64,000 nucleotides of DNA, taken from assembly GCA_013911415.1 (NCBI GenBank), contig JACETI010000003.1, positions 222,001 through 286,000 on the forward strand. The letters run 5' to 3'. How positions within the stretch are numbered: the stretch's first letter is position 1; each line of letters starts with the position of its first letter. The position numbers and the translations under genes are program-made. Shown piece after piece: positions 47,858 to 56,269 of this stretch. Origin of the DNA: Legionella sp. (GTDB taxonomy: Bacteria; Pseudomonadota; Gammaproteobacteria; Legionellales; Legionellaceae). A model generated the notes under the pieces. It ran no database searches. It was given only the letters and a program-made list of their open reading frames with translations, and was not told where the DNA came from.

Positions 47858-48477
47858 GTGTTCTTTAATGCGTCCTTTTCAATGAGATAATCATAGGCCG
47901 CCTCTAGCCGAGCTACATCGAGAACCAGCGCGTCTACGTCATTTAAAAAATCATTCACTTCTTCTTTGGGGGGAATTAAGCGTAACTCTTCTTGAAGATA
48001 TTCACTAAAATTATCGCGAAAAGATTGTTTAAACATTTGTTTCCATGCTCGCCCTTTTCTCACAAAAGCGCCAACTTGGTAAGCGACTACATCCCCTGTA
48101 AAATGAGCCAAATGCCCTTCCCAATCAATATCCATTTCATCAAAAAGTTGTTTTACTTTTTGTCCAACTTCGATATCGCCCGACACTCGAATGCTGTCAT
48201 TAAACAAAGAGCGCGCTTTAGACACGGGCAAAAGGCTGAGACGAATTAATCCTAACGGACTGCTTTCAATAATGGTATCTGGAACCCCTTCATAAGAGGC
48301 AAGCAATTGCAATTCATCCGCTGTAAAATGCATGAAGAAATTAACATGTAGTGGCTTCACAACCACTTCCAAGGTTTTACCCTGCAACGCAGCTATTTTT
48401 AATGATGTTGTCTCATCAAGCGCCAACGCTTGATTGATAGCATGTTGCAACGCTCTTAAGGAATAATCTTTAATCAT
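47854..48477 (-). CDS. ubiJ: Ubiquinone biosynthesis accessory factor UbiJ
   Basis: 207-residue SCP2-domain protein that scaffolds the soluble Ubi complex and binds isoprenoid lipids. The N-terminal SCP2 fold (LRALQHAINQALALD, HFTADELQLLASYEG) and the C-terminal coiled coil (DVDALVLDVARLEAAYDYL) match UbiJ/YigP. Located between ubiE and ubiB as in E. coli, with a 4-base overlap into ubiB and a 223-base gap after ubiE. Confidence 0.92.
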   Translation of the reverse strand: MIKDYSLRALQHAINQALALDETTSLKIAALQGKTLEVVVKPLHVNFFMHFTADELQLLASYEGVPDTIIESSPLGLIRLSLLPVSKARSLFNDSIRVSGDIEVGQKVKQLFDEMDIDWEGHLAHFTGDVVAYQVGAFVRKGRAWKQMFKQSFRDNFSEYLQEELRLIPPKEEVNDFLNDVDALVLDVARLEAAYDYLIEKDALKNT

Positions 48478-48700
48478 CTTTTTTCATCTATTTCTCAGAT
48501 TCAACTGACTTGCAGTTTCTACCCAGAGAATGTTCTAGCGATGTGTCATTCTAACGCATCAATTGTCGCGAGTTAACTCATTCGTACATCAAAAGTGGCT
48601 TCATCTACTCTATTTATTTTTCATACCCTATTAATAACGCATTTAGCAGTGCATGATTATCTCTGGCTAAAGCATTTTTAATGGCCAATCATCGTTTAAA

Positions 48701-49453
48701 TCAATATTTATAAGCCACATGTAAAGCAACGATACCGCCACTTAAATTATGATACCTGCAATCTTCAAATCCTACGGCCTCAATCATTGTTTTTAAATCT
48801 TCTTGAGAAGGATGCATGCGAATGGATTCTACAAGGTATCGATAACTTTCGGCATCGTTTGCAAAATACCCTCCAAGTTTGGGCATTATATTAAAAGAAT
48901 ACCAATCATAGAGGGAATGTATAGTGCTTGATACTGGCGTTGAAAACTCAAGTATCATTATTTTACCGCCGGGTTTGCATACTTTGTAAATGGAACGCAA
49001 CGCTGCTTCTTTATCTGTGACATTTCGCAGGCCAAATGCCATCGTAATGCAGTGAAAATGATTTGTTGCAAAGGGCAATGCTTCTGCGTTGGCTTGTACG
49101 AAATGAAGGTTTTCATATAGCCCTTCATCTAACAAGCGATCGCGCCCCACCATTAACATTGAAGCATTAATGTCTGCGAGTATTACTTCCCCTTTTAGGC
49201 CTACTTTTTTACTTAATAATCGCGTTAGATCACCACTGCCACCGGCAAGATCCAAAACGCGATAGCCTTGACGAATTTGTCCCACTTCAATCGTAAACCA
49301 TTTCCAGAGACGGTGCAGTCGAAAGGATAAAAGATCGTTCATAAAATCATACTTTCCTGCAACGGCATGAAAGACTTTAGCAACTTTTTTTTCTTTCTCT
49401 TCCCACTCGATTGATTCAAAACCAAAATGAGTTACTTTTTCTTCCTGCGCCAT
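48701..49453 (-). CDS. ubiE: Demethylubiquinone C-methyltransferase UbiE
   Basis: SAM-dependent C-methyltransferase of ubiquinone (and menaquinone) synthesis. 250 residues with the UbiE signature [20 protein letters not shown], motif [13 protein letters not shown], and [20 protein letters not shown]. Length and order are normal. It leads the ubiE-ubiJ-ubiB group. Confidence 0.97.
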   Translation of the reverse strand: MAQEEKVTHFGFESIEWEEKEKKVAKVFHAVAGKYDFMNDLLSFRLHRLWKWFTIEVGQIRQGYRVLDLAGGSGDLTRLLSKKVGLKGEVILADINASMLMVGRDRLLDEGLYENLHFVQANAEALPFATNHFHCITMAFGLRNVTDKEAALRSIYKVCKPGGKIMILEFSTPVSSTIHSLYDWYSFNIMPKLGGYFANDAESYRYLVESIRMHPSQEDLKTMIEAVGFEDCRYHNLSGGIVALHVAYKY

Positions 49454-49509
49454 TAGTATATTATACTCATCAAGAACTCAACTTAACGGAAGTTTAACGG
49501 ATTTCAAGT

Positions 49510-49734
49510 ATGGAAACCATTGACCCCACAACAGCTAGCTGCTGTTGCTCAAGCATGTAAAAGAGGTAACGATTACTCGATAGGGAAATTGCAGCATTTG
49601 TAACATCGCTAGGAGCAGATTCGCATAAAACCGCATTTGATTTGCTCACTCTAAAGCATCATGATTTCCCTTTAAAAGGGAGATTCATTCCCTTCTACGC
49701 ATGGAGACTATTTGATCTTAAGTCAAGACAATAG
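49510..49734 (+). pseudogene. Possible frameshifted remnant of a small protein gene
   Basis: In the 340-base gap between ubiE and the fis-like gene, a frame reading PQQLAAVAQACKRGNDYSIG is followed, one base over, by REIAAFVTSLGADSHKTAFD, then GRFIPFYAWRLFDLKSRQ with a stop at 49734. The composition is protein-like and the two parts abut, suggesting one broken gene. I do not recognise it. Confidence 0.3.
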
Positions 49735-49793
49735 ACCTTGGCGGGCTGGGATATTATTAACATTAACTAAAATATTAGATAAGGATCTTAACT

Positions 49794-50099
49794 ATGTCTA
49801 TGTCGGAATCAATTGCTGAAACAATCAGCCTTGCGGCTACAATAGAGAACGTTGTAAAAGCTTACCTCGAATCCATGGGGAAAGATAAAATTACCAACCT
49901 CTACAGCATGGTGCTTGAGCAAATCGAACCTCCGTTATTTAAAGCAGTCATGGAACGTTGCCGTTACAACCAAAGCAGAGCTGCTGACTTATTAGGCATT
50001 AGCCGAGGCACATGCCGAGGAAAATTGATTAAATATTTTGGTGAACAATATTGCGGTCATCGTGAAAACGATAAAGAAAGCGATAGAGAAAGCGCGTGA
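49794..50099 (+). CDS. Fis-family DNA-binding protein
   Basis: 101-residue nucleoid-associated or transcription factor of the Fis type. The C-terminal helix-turn-helix YNQSRAADLLGISRGTCRGKL is the Fis motif, and the preceding helices (LYSMVLEQIEPPLFKAVMER) match the Fis dimerisation core. Legionellales carry several Fis paralogues that regulate virulence genes. It lies convergent to the ABC exporter of the RiPP-like cluster, with GC-rich hairpins between (50108-50151). Confidence 0.88.
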   Translation: MSMSESIAETISLAATIENVVKAYLESMGKDKITNLYSMVLEQIEPPLFKAVMERCRYNQSRAADLLGISRGTCRGKLIKYFGEQYCGHRENDKESDRESA

Positions 50100-50169
50100 T
50101 TCCAAACCGTCATCCTGTGGCAATTACCCGGGATGGCGGCTTGCTGCCACAACCTCCTGCACTCTTTTT

Positions 50170-51891
50170 TTAATATTGTGAAATAACGATATTGGTCTCA
50201 TGTGTCGTTAAATATATGGCAACGTGCTGTGATAATTGGGCAATAATCTTCATAAATAAAGCTCTCATAGCATGATCAAGAAAGGCCGTGCATTCATCGA
50301 CTAACAAAACAACAACCTTCTCATCCCACGATAGTAAAACGCGCATTAAAGAAATTAACACTTTCTCACCTGATGAAAATGTTTTCGGGAAGCGTAAGCA
50401 AAATTGTTTATCAAGATATCTAAACTGTTTTAACAAGCATCTTCTTTCTTCAGGTCTTAAATAAGGTTGCATTTTATTTTGAAAGATTTGCTGCCATGAG
50501 CTTTCCTTTAGCATTGATTCAGGCCCTAAAATTTGAGCATTAAATGTCGTAAAAACATCAAAAAGAATAGGTTCACGCTCGATTAGGCGTATATTTTCTC
50601 GCCTCGTTTCCGTTAGGAAAGACTTAAGGGAAAGATAATCCTTTAATTTTATAATACGTTCAAAGCCCATTAGAGCGTTTAATAGTGTCGTTTTACCTGC
50701 ACCATTTTTACCTTCGACCCGGTAAATTCCAGGTAATAATGAGAGATAACTTTTTGATCCATCAGTGAGGGTTATCATGATCTCTCGATCAAGATTACTG
50801 CCTCGATTGCTTACTTCTTGATCTGCTTTTAACTGGCGATCACAATTGAGGGATGTATTATCCTGACTTTTTGCCAATGGGCGCCATGAGGACTCAATGA
50901 TTCTTTTTTCAGTGACGTTCGGTCCTTGTTCGAGATAGTTAAAGTAGTTCAAAGAGGATGGGTTTTGATTATCAAATTGTTGTAACGTTTCTTCAATTTT
51001 TCTAAAAATAACTTGCTGTTGCTGATAACTCGTTTTTTTTTCCGCGTAAGCATTAGAAGCCTGAATAATGAATTGCGAAATGCCTATCCATAGAAAAAAT
51101 TGTGTAATCGTTAGATAGCCAAAATAAATGCCAATCACCATGGCAGAGGTATTTAGAACAAAAGGGATTTCTACGAAACATTGCGTGGTGATATCACGCA
51201 GCAACTGTGCTTGTGCTAAACGTTGATTCGCCATATACAATTCCTGATACTGTTGCTTCGCCCATCCGGTTAATTGGTGCTTCCAGCACAGGGAAATTTC
51301 ACGCCAAGCTTGTAGATATTGAAGCAACCATCTAAATTTTTGGTTTTTCTGCTCTGTAACCTCTGCGTAATAGGCCGCAATACGTTCTAAAAAAAATTTT
51401 TTACTGATAAAAGCAAAACCGAAAAGAATACTAGCAATCATTAATCCTAGAAAAAATTGATTAAGGATCAAGAAGAGCATCAGTATAGAACTTACGCTTA
51501 GTATGGTGTAGTGATGATCTATTATTGTCATTTCGAGACGGAATGCGTTAGGCAGATAATCAAAATACAGCAGACAAAGGGTATCGCCTTTTTCTGTGTT
51601 ATCACGAAATAACCTTTCTGGAAAACAACGCTGCCATTGGCTGGCAATTTCTCGATTAGTAAGGTTGGCGATGACAAATTGCTTCAATAAATCAGCGCTC
51701 ATGACTAAGCATTTTGTGATGACAAAACCTATTAGCGTTCGTATTAATGCGGTAAAAAGAATATTTTTTTCAATGCATTGCTCAATCGCTTTTCCTTGTA
51801 AAATAAAAAACATGCTCCAAAAGCAGTATTTAAATGTATTTAAAAAAATTAATATAAATCGAGCTTGTCTAACATAATAAAATTTGAACAT
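50170..51891 (-). CDS. ABC exporter half-transporter of the graspetide-like cluster
   Basis: 573 residues: an N-terminal membrane domain with about six hydrophobic segments (to ~300), then a nucleotide-binding domain. Walker A is EGKNGAGKTTLLN near 392-404, the signature is FSSGEKVLISL near 505, and Walker B is VVVLLVDECTAF near 526. The H-loop is TTHE near the C-terminus. There is no C39 peptidase domain at the N-terminus, so it cannot clip the leader itself. It starts 7 bases after the ATP-grasp stop and is the last gene of the operon. It probably exports the modified peptide; microviridin clusters use a similar exporter. Confidence 0.85.
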   Translation of the reverse strand: MFKFYYVRQARFILIFLNTFKYCFWSMFFILQGKAIEQCIEKNILFTALIRTLIGFVITKCLVMSADLLKQFVIANLTNREIASQWQRCFPERLFRDNTEKGDTLCLLYFDYLPNAFRLEMTIIDHHYTILSVSSILMLFLILNQFFLGLMIASILFGFAFISKKFFLERIAAYYAEVTEQKNQKFRWLLQYLQAWREISLCWKHQLTGWAKQQYQELYMANQRLAQAQLLRDITTQCFVEIPFVLNTSAMVIGIYFGYLTITQFFLWIGISQFIIQASNAYAEKKTSYQQQQVIFRKIEETLQQFDNQNPSSLNYFNYLEQGPNVTEKRIIESSWRPLAKSQDNTSLNCDRQLKADQEVSNRGSNLDREIMITLTDGSKSYLSLLPGIYRVEGKNGAGKTTLLNALMGFERIIKLKDYLSLKSFLTETRRENIRLIEREPILFDVFTTFNAQILGPESMLKESSWQQIFQNKMQPYLRPEERRCLLKQFRYLDKQFCLRFPKTFSSGEKVLISLMRVLLSWDEKVVVLLVDECTAFLDHAMRALFMKIIAQLSQHVAIYLTTHETNIVISQY

Positions 51892-51898
51892 AATCTAC

Positions 51899-52945
51899 TT
51901 AACAAGTCGTTAGAAGATGAATGAGATCTTTAATAAAGGGATTGGTTTCGATACCGTTACAAGGGTAATAAGCAGACCATCCTGGTGATGGGTTTGCTTC
52001 CAACACAACGTAACCATCTTTTGATTTAATAAAATCAATACCCAACAGTTGATTTTCCTCAAGAAGTGATGCATCAATACAAAATGCTTGCAGCTCTTCG
52101 GTAAACTTATCGTAATCTTCTAAAGAGAAAAAATTATCATCGTAACGATAATCAACAGCTTCTTTTTCAACAGAAAATTTTCCATAAAGATTGCCATTTA
52201 ATACGTGAATTCTTAAGTCGTTGCCTGCCACCTTTTCCTGGAATAATACGGGTAAATTTTCCAAATTTTTTAACGACCATTCATTATAATGTGCTTCGTC
52301 AACCACCCTTGATCGAATCCCTGACAAGGATTTCACAATATAAGATTTGTTGGGAGATAACTGTTTAAAACATTCCTGCCCTTTGACGACATAACTATGA
52401 CCAATGGAGACTGAAGGCTTGTTATTAGCAGCTAGTTTCAAGGATTGGTTTAGTTGATAGAGTTTAGATTCGTTATTATGTTGACTGCTAGGAGCGCAAA
52501 GTACTTTTCCTTCCCAGCTATCAATAAAATTATAAAACTCTCCTAAAAGCATCCAACGACTATCCTCCATCGAAACCTGGCAACCACGAATATAGAGACA
52601 ATTAGGTTTGACGCGAAAACACTCCTGCTCGTTTTTTTGAAAAATAAAGTAGGCATCTTCCGATGTCATCACATAGCTCCATTGCCTGTGAAGATCTTCG
52701 TAATAGAGTACTAAAACACCATCAGACGCCGACAATGCATGTTCCAAATTCAATAGAACCTTGTCCTGTTTCGGACCAAAACACAACGCCTTTATTTGCA
52801 ACCACGGGGCAGTTTCATAAGAATAATCTTCGCTTAGAGTGAAATGAGGATGATGAGACTCGTCCAATCGACCACCTTTGATAAGCGGTCGAAAATCTTC
52901 ACTAATAAATGTTTTTAAAAAGGAGGTTTCCTTTACGGTAGGCAT
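51899..52945 (-). CDS. ATP-grasp peptide ligase, MvdD/RimK-like (graspetide synthetase candidate)
   Basis: 348 residues. The pre-ATP-grasp part includes NESKLYQLNQSLKLA (about 158-172), matching the N-xx-K-xxQL segment of MvdC/MvdD-type maturases. The ATP-grasp part has YIVKSLSG (202-209), VLFQEKVAGNDLRIHVLNG (233-251), LLGIDFI (300-306) and the metal-binding EANPSPGWSAY (316-326). These are the maturase equivalents of VKxLxx, PxxFQExxxxxxDLRxxVxG, GxDF and ExNPxGxW. Such enzymes form side-chain ester or amide links in a ribosomal peptide. Its start overlaps the preceding gene by 13 bases. Confidence 0.85.
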   Translation of the reverse strand: MPTVKETSFLKTFISEDFRPLIKGGRLDESHHPHFTLSEDYSYETAPWLQIKALCFGPKQDKVLLNLEHALSASDGVLVLYYEDLHRQWSYVMTSEDAYFIFQKNEQECFRVKPNCLYIRGCQVSMEDSRWMLLGEFYNFIDSWEGKVLCAPSSQHNNESKLYQLNQSLKLAANNKPSVSIGHSYVVKGQECFKQLSPNKSYIVKSLSGIRSRVVDEAHYNEWSLKNLENLPVLFQEKVAGNDLRIHVLNGNLYGKFSVEKEAVDYRYDDNFFSLEDYDKFTEELQAFCIDASLLEENQLLGIDFIKSKDGYVVLEANPSPGWSAYYPCNGIETNPFIKDLIHLLTTC

Positions 52946-53883
52946 CGATAGTACTCATTTATTAAATATTTATCTAAAAAAAGAAAAAAATCAGGATGGT
53001 TTTTGGTATGAAGTAAATCAATATTTACACAACCAAAAACCAAAGCATCCTTAGTTAAGAAAACCAATAATTCAAATATAAAATAATTAAATAATTTCCT
53101 TACCTTAGTAACGCACTTTTTGATTTTTTCTTGCTGTTGGAAAGAGATTTTATCATCCGGAGAAATCAATATTTTTTCACCAATTGACAAAATAAAAATG
53201 GGCTCGCCCTCCGGCTTTTCAAAATAAAATTCACTGGATTTGATCGGGGTGACAAAAGGGTTTATGGTTTCTAGATTGTCTGCAGTATTTTGTTGTACTG
53301 TCCAATTTAAATAGTCATAAATACTAGAATGTATCTTTTTTTCTATGGAAAAAGTAACATTAATAGCCTTTTTTTGTTTGAATCCCCAGAAAAAATCAGG
53401 AACAGCTAATCCTAATTTTTTCTTAACAAGATTCCACTGTTGAGGTAATGATAATATTCGTTCACACAGGCCATTAATTGCTATCGCTTGAACTTTATCA
53501 AAGCTATTAAGTGCAAATCCTAAATAAGCTTCGAATTCACGCTTTGCATATTCCCTATCTGCAATGCAGTATGATTCAAAAAGCTTATTATCTATGTAAG
53601 TAATACGGTTCAGTAAGACGTGACTATCGTTACTATATTTGATCGAATTTTTTGAGTACCAACGAATCGACACCGAGTCTTGATTGAGTTCATCATGAAT
53701 TTGCAAGCCCTGTAACAAATCACTCAAAATTAACCAGTCGATCTGTCGTCCGTTATGCATCAAAGACAAGGGAGCTCCTTTACTTTGCTGCCGTTGTATC
53801 GCCCATTGTGTTATTGCCTCCTCCCTAGATGAGGAGACAATCAGTATTTTTTTTGAAGCGGAGTAATTTTTTTTCAGTTTCAT
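52933..53883 (-). CDS. Degenerate ATP-grasp-like partner protein
   Basis: 316 residues. The middle (VLLNRITYIDNKLFESYCIA, later QAIAINGLCERILSLPQQWN and GLAVPDFFWG) resembles the pre-ATP-grasp domain of graspetide synthetases (VNR near the start, then a loop of the type N-P-xx-K-xxQ-xxA-xxxG-xxVP). The C-terminal part is shorter and lacks the clear VKxL and ExNPxGxW residues of the neighbouring ligase, so it is probably not a full catalyst. It starts 8 bases after the precursor stop and overlaps the ligase by 13 bases. It may be a peptide-recognition or heteromer subunit; this is inference. Confidence 0.65.
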   Translation of the reverse strand: MKLKKNYSASKKILIVSSSREEAITQWAIQRQQSKGAPLSLMHNGRQIDWLILSDLLQGLQIHDELNQDSVSIRWYSKNSIKYSNDSHVLLNRITYIDNKLFESYCIADREYAKREFEAYLGFALNSFDKVQAIAINGLCERILSLPQQWNLVKKKLGLAVPDFFWGFKQKKAINVTFSIEKKIHSSIYDYLNWTVQQNTADNLETINPFVTPIKSSEFYFEKPEGEPIFILSIGEKILISPDDKISFQQQEKIKKCVTKVRKLFNYFIFELLVFLTKDALVFGCVNIDLLHTKNHPDFFLFLDKYLINEYYRCLP

Positions 53884-53891
53884 ATCGACGG

Positions 53892-54071
53892 CTAAAATCG
53901 GTAGCTACTTTGTTGAAAAGAAGAGAATCGATCATTCATAAAACTTAAGCCTAATTCTGACCCATCTTTATGGCCATCTTTGCCTCCTTCTTTTCCGTCA
54001 CTCCCACCTTCTTTGCCATCGCTATAAATACCAAAGTAAACTTCAATCAATTTTTCATTTTTAATATCCAT
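53892..54071 (-). CDS. Graspetide-like RiPP precursor peptide
   Basis: A 59-codon gene absent from standard ORF-length calls. The ATG at 54071 has GGAAAG 7-9 bases upstream. The sequence is a short N-terminal part [16 protein letters not shown], then two exact heptads SDGKEGG (17-23, 24-30), KDGHKDGS (31-38), and a tail [21 protein letters not shown] split here as residues 39-59. The repeats are dense in Ser/Lys donors and Asp/Glu acceptors, the pairs linked by graspetide ATP-grasp enzymes. It lies immediately upstream of the ATP-grasp pair and exporter. The role is inferred from context; no known graspetide core motif (such as TxxxTxxxEDD) is present. Confidence 0.75.
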   Translation of the reverse strand: MDIKNEKLIEVYFGIYSDGKEGGSDGKEGGKDGHKDGSELGLSFMNDRFSSFQQSSYRF

Positions 54072-54221
54072 GACTCTTTCCTTATTTTTTTATAGTAAGC
54101 CTATGCGTTTTTCATGCAGGAGCAGCTATGTTTAAAATCATTCAAAACGCGATAGGCTGTTTAAATTATTGATTTATTTTCTTATCCCTTTAAAAGAATA
54201 TTTTCCTAAAAAAGGAGTTTT

Positions 54222-54761
54222 TTAAGGATTAACTACTTCGCCCCCTTTGACAGTGCCTTTAATTTTTGAACCCCCTCGCAGCACAACTTTGCCTTGTCCA
54301 TCATCAAAAATAATGTCTCCACCCACTTCCGAATTGTTATCAAGATATACTTCTTGTTTGAGGCTATCCGTATGATGGACATGAAGATTTTGATTGACTT
54401 TAGAATTGATTAGACGGCTTGAATTTGAGTAAATATGCAGCGTATTCTCGAACTTCGTTGAAGATGCTTTTAAGGACCCTTTGATATCCGCATCTAAGTT
54501 AATCGTGCACTGAACAAGAGAAGTACTACCGTTTACCTGAAGTGAGGTAAAACTTGCATCGTCTGCGGTTAGTAAGCCGTTGATGCTTGTTGGCCCCGTA
54601 ATGGTAGTCCCATTGACAGACACCATTCCATTACCAACCAAACTATTTACAGTACCTTGTCCGCAAGTAACGCTACCAGGTGCAATCTTACATACACTAG
54701 CCTGTGATGCAGCAACTGTTCCTGCTAACATAAGTGCCAGTCCCGTTTTCTTTATGACCAT
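54222..54761 (-). CDS. Secreted beta-solenoid-like protein
   Basis: 179 residues with a signal peptide (MVIKKTGLALMLAGTVAASQA). The mature part consists of short strands at regular spacing (TVNSLVGNGMVSVNGTTITG, SLQVNGSTSLVQCTINLDAD, DIIFDDGQGKVVLRGGSKIK), like bactofilin or polymer-forming repeats. Three cysteines. It lies 150 bases upstream of the precursor gene on the same strand. It may be a surface or periplasmic structural protein, or a partner of the peptide. No closer family recognised. Confidence 0.65.
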   Translation of the reverse strand: MVIKKTGLALMLAGTVAASQASVCKIAPGSVTCGQGTVNSLVGNGMVSVNGTTITGPTSINGLLTADDASFTSLQVNGSTSLVQCTINLDADIKGSLKASSTKFENTLHIYSNSSRLINSKVNQNLHVHHTDSLKQEVYLDNNSEVGGDIIFDDGQGKVVLRGGSKIKGTVKGGEVVNP

Positions 54762-54923
54762 TTTTTTCTCCTTGAGATGAAGTCTTCTTAATCCAATCTT
54801 CCCTGCAGCCTAATGTCTTTCTCAGATTCTAGAACGCACGTCAGCATAATTGTGCATGCCAGCTTCTTTGAAAATTCCTGCAATCAGGTACTGCAAAGAT
54901 CAATTGAAATAATCAGACGTTAG

Positions 54924-55589
54924 TTAACTAAAATATTTATTCAAATCGAAAACGTGTGCACAGTTGTTTGAATCAAGAAAAATTTTTCCTGGTTCAACTG
55001 TCTCCGTCACTGCTCTTTTTTCTGCTTCGCTTGATGACGCAGTAAAAGAACCATCCATTCTTAAAATCCCCGTGCCAATTAAATTCGTCGGTGGCTGTAG
55101 TCCTTGAGAGAGATGGAGGATATTGAGTAAAGCAATGACCAAAGGGAGGCCTGCACTTCTCGCATCTTTTACCAAATAGCGATCATTACAGGTGATTAAT
55201 TCGAAATGAAATCCGAGCAACATTGTCCACGATTGCTTCAAAGCAGTAAGAATAGATAACGTTCTTAGGAAATTCTTTCGCAGGGCCGCCGCTGCAGCCC
55301 CTTGGGTATTCAGTATTAAGCTAAACGCGCGATTTTGATAAGCATAGAGATCAAAATGAACGTTGATACCTTCACCATTATTGGTATAAGCAGGAATAAC
55401 AACTTCTGTATAGTAAGGCTGCGTTTGATCTGAAATACCACGACAAATTGACAGAGAGGCATCTGCTACTGTGAAGGATTCCGCAGATTTCTGCGAAGAA
55501 ACGTTAAAAGAGGGTAAGAAATATTGAGCGTGGTTTTGTGCGCTATTGATAGGCAATAGAACACCGTCCTTATTGATTAAGGCAGACAT
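54924..55589 (-). CDS. Lon-like (S16/S5D2-fold) protease-domain protein candidate
   Basis: The start at 55589 (MSALINKDG) is chosen because GGAGA lies 6 bases upstream; the frame opens four codons earlier. About 221 residues, no signal peptide. The C-terminal half follows the Lon proteolytic domain: DARSAGLPLVIALLNI puts Ser145 in the place of the DGPSAG serine, then TGILRMDGSF, then AEKRAV with Lys191 at the place of the catalytic Lys, and GKIFLDSNN in place of the IxPxxN end. The Ser-Lys spacing of 46 is close to the 43 of E. coli Lon. No ATPase domain. Located upstream of the RiPP-like genes; possibly a leader peptidase. Confidence 0.55.
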   Translation of the reverse strand: MSALINKDGVLLPINSAQNHAQYFLPSFNVSSQKSAESFTVADASLSICRGISDQTQPYYTEVVIPAYTNNGEGINVHFDLYAYQNRAFSLILNTQGAAAAALRKNFLRTLSILTALKQSWTMLLGFHFELITCNDRYLVKDARSAGLPLVIALLNILHLSQGLQPPTNLIGTGILRMDGSFTASSSEAEKRAVTETVEPGKIFLDSNNCAHVFDLNKYFS

Positions 55590-55867
55590 TTTTTTCTCCA
55601 TTTAGTCGGCTTGCTTTGAAATACAGACATCTTGGCTGATTTCAGGGGCGCAATTTACCATAAAGGTTTAGACGTCGCAAGTTTTTGAGATAAAAAAAAT
55701 TAGGATTTAATTTAATCGATGAGCGTTTAAAAATTACAAATCATTTAAAATAAGATTGATAATGCAGATTAAAAATAAAGGTAGCGATGCTTTCAAAAAG
55801 CAGTCGTGCGCACCCTCAACGATGCAGAAACCTTTTGAATGGACCGTACGCAATACTCGAATACGGG

Positions 55868-56215
55868 TTATGATCGATTAATCAATGCCAGTACTTTTTC
55901 TGGGGGCCTTGCAATAATAGCATGTCCATCGCACACTACGATTGGACGTTGCATCAGCGATGGTTCAGCTAACATTGCTTCAAGCACGGTCGTCTCATCC
56001 TCTAAGCGAAGTTCTAGACGTTTGAACGCAGGCTCACTCGTTCGAACAAAGTCTTTCAAATTGAATTGCTGTCGTAATTCTCGCAATTGTTGCTTACTTA
56101 ATGGCGATTTCAAATATTCGATAATCGTGGGTTCAATACCCTGCTTTCGCAGTAAATCCAACGCTTCACGCGATTTAGAACATCTTGGATTATGGTAAAT
56201 AATAAATGATTTCAT
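55868..56215 (-). CDS. ArsC-family reductase, YfgD/arsenate reductase-like
   Basis: 115-residue thioredoxin-fold protein of the glutaredoxin-linked ArsC family. It has Cys12 in the N-terminal YHNPRCSKSREALDLL motif, and MQRPIVVCDGHAIIARPPEKV with the conserved Arg residues of ArsC. No other arsenic genes are nearby, so it is more probably a YfgD-like housekeeping member than a resistance gene. Confidence 0.88.
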   Translation of the reverse strand: MKSFIIYHNPRCSKSREALDLLRKQGIEPTIIEYLKSPLSKQQLRELRQQFNLKDFVRTSEPAFKRLELRLEDETTVLEAMLAEPSLMQRPIVVCDGHAIIARPPEKVLALINRS

Positions 56216-56269
56216 GTTTAATTCTCATTGTTTAGCAATAATTTGCATGTAAAAAAATATTCATTGCCT

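Noticed and set aside
50108-50165. GC-rich hairpins as a terminator of the fis-like gene
   Set aside because: The stems are real, but the T-run at the end is about 15 bases away and belongs to the 3' end of the exporter gene region, so the call is too weak.
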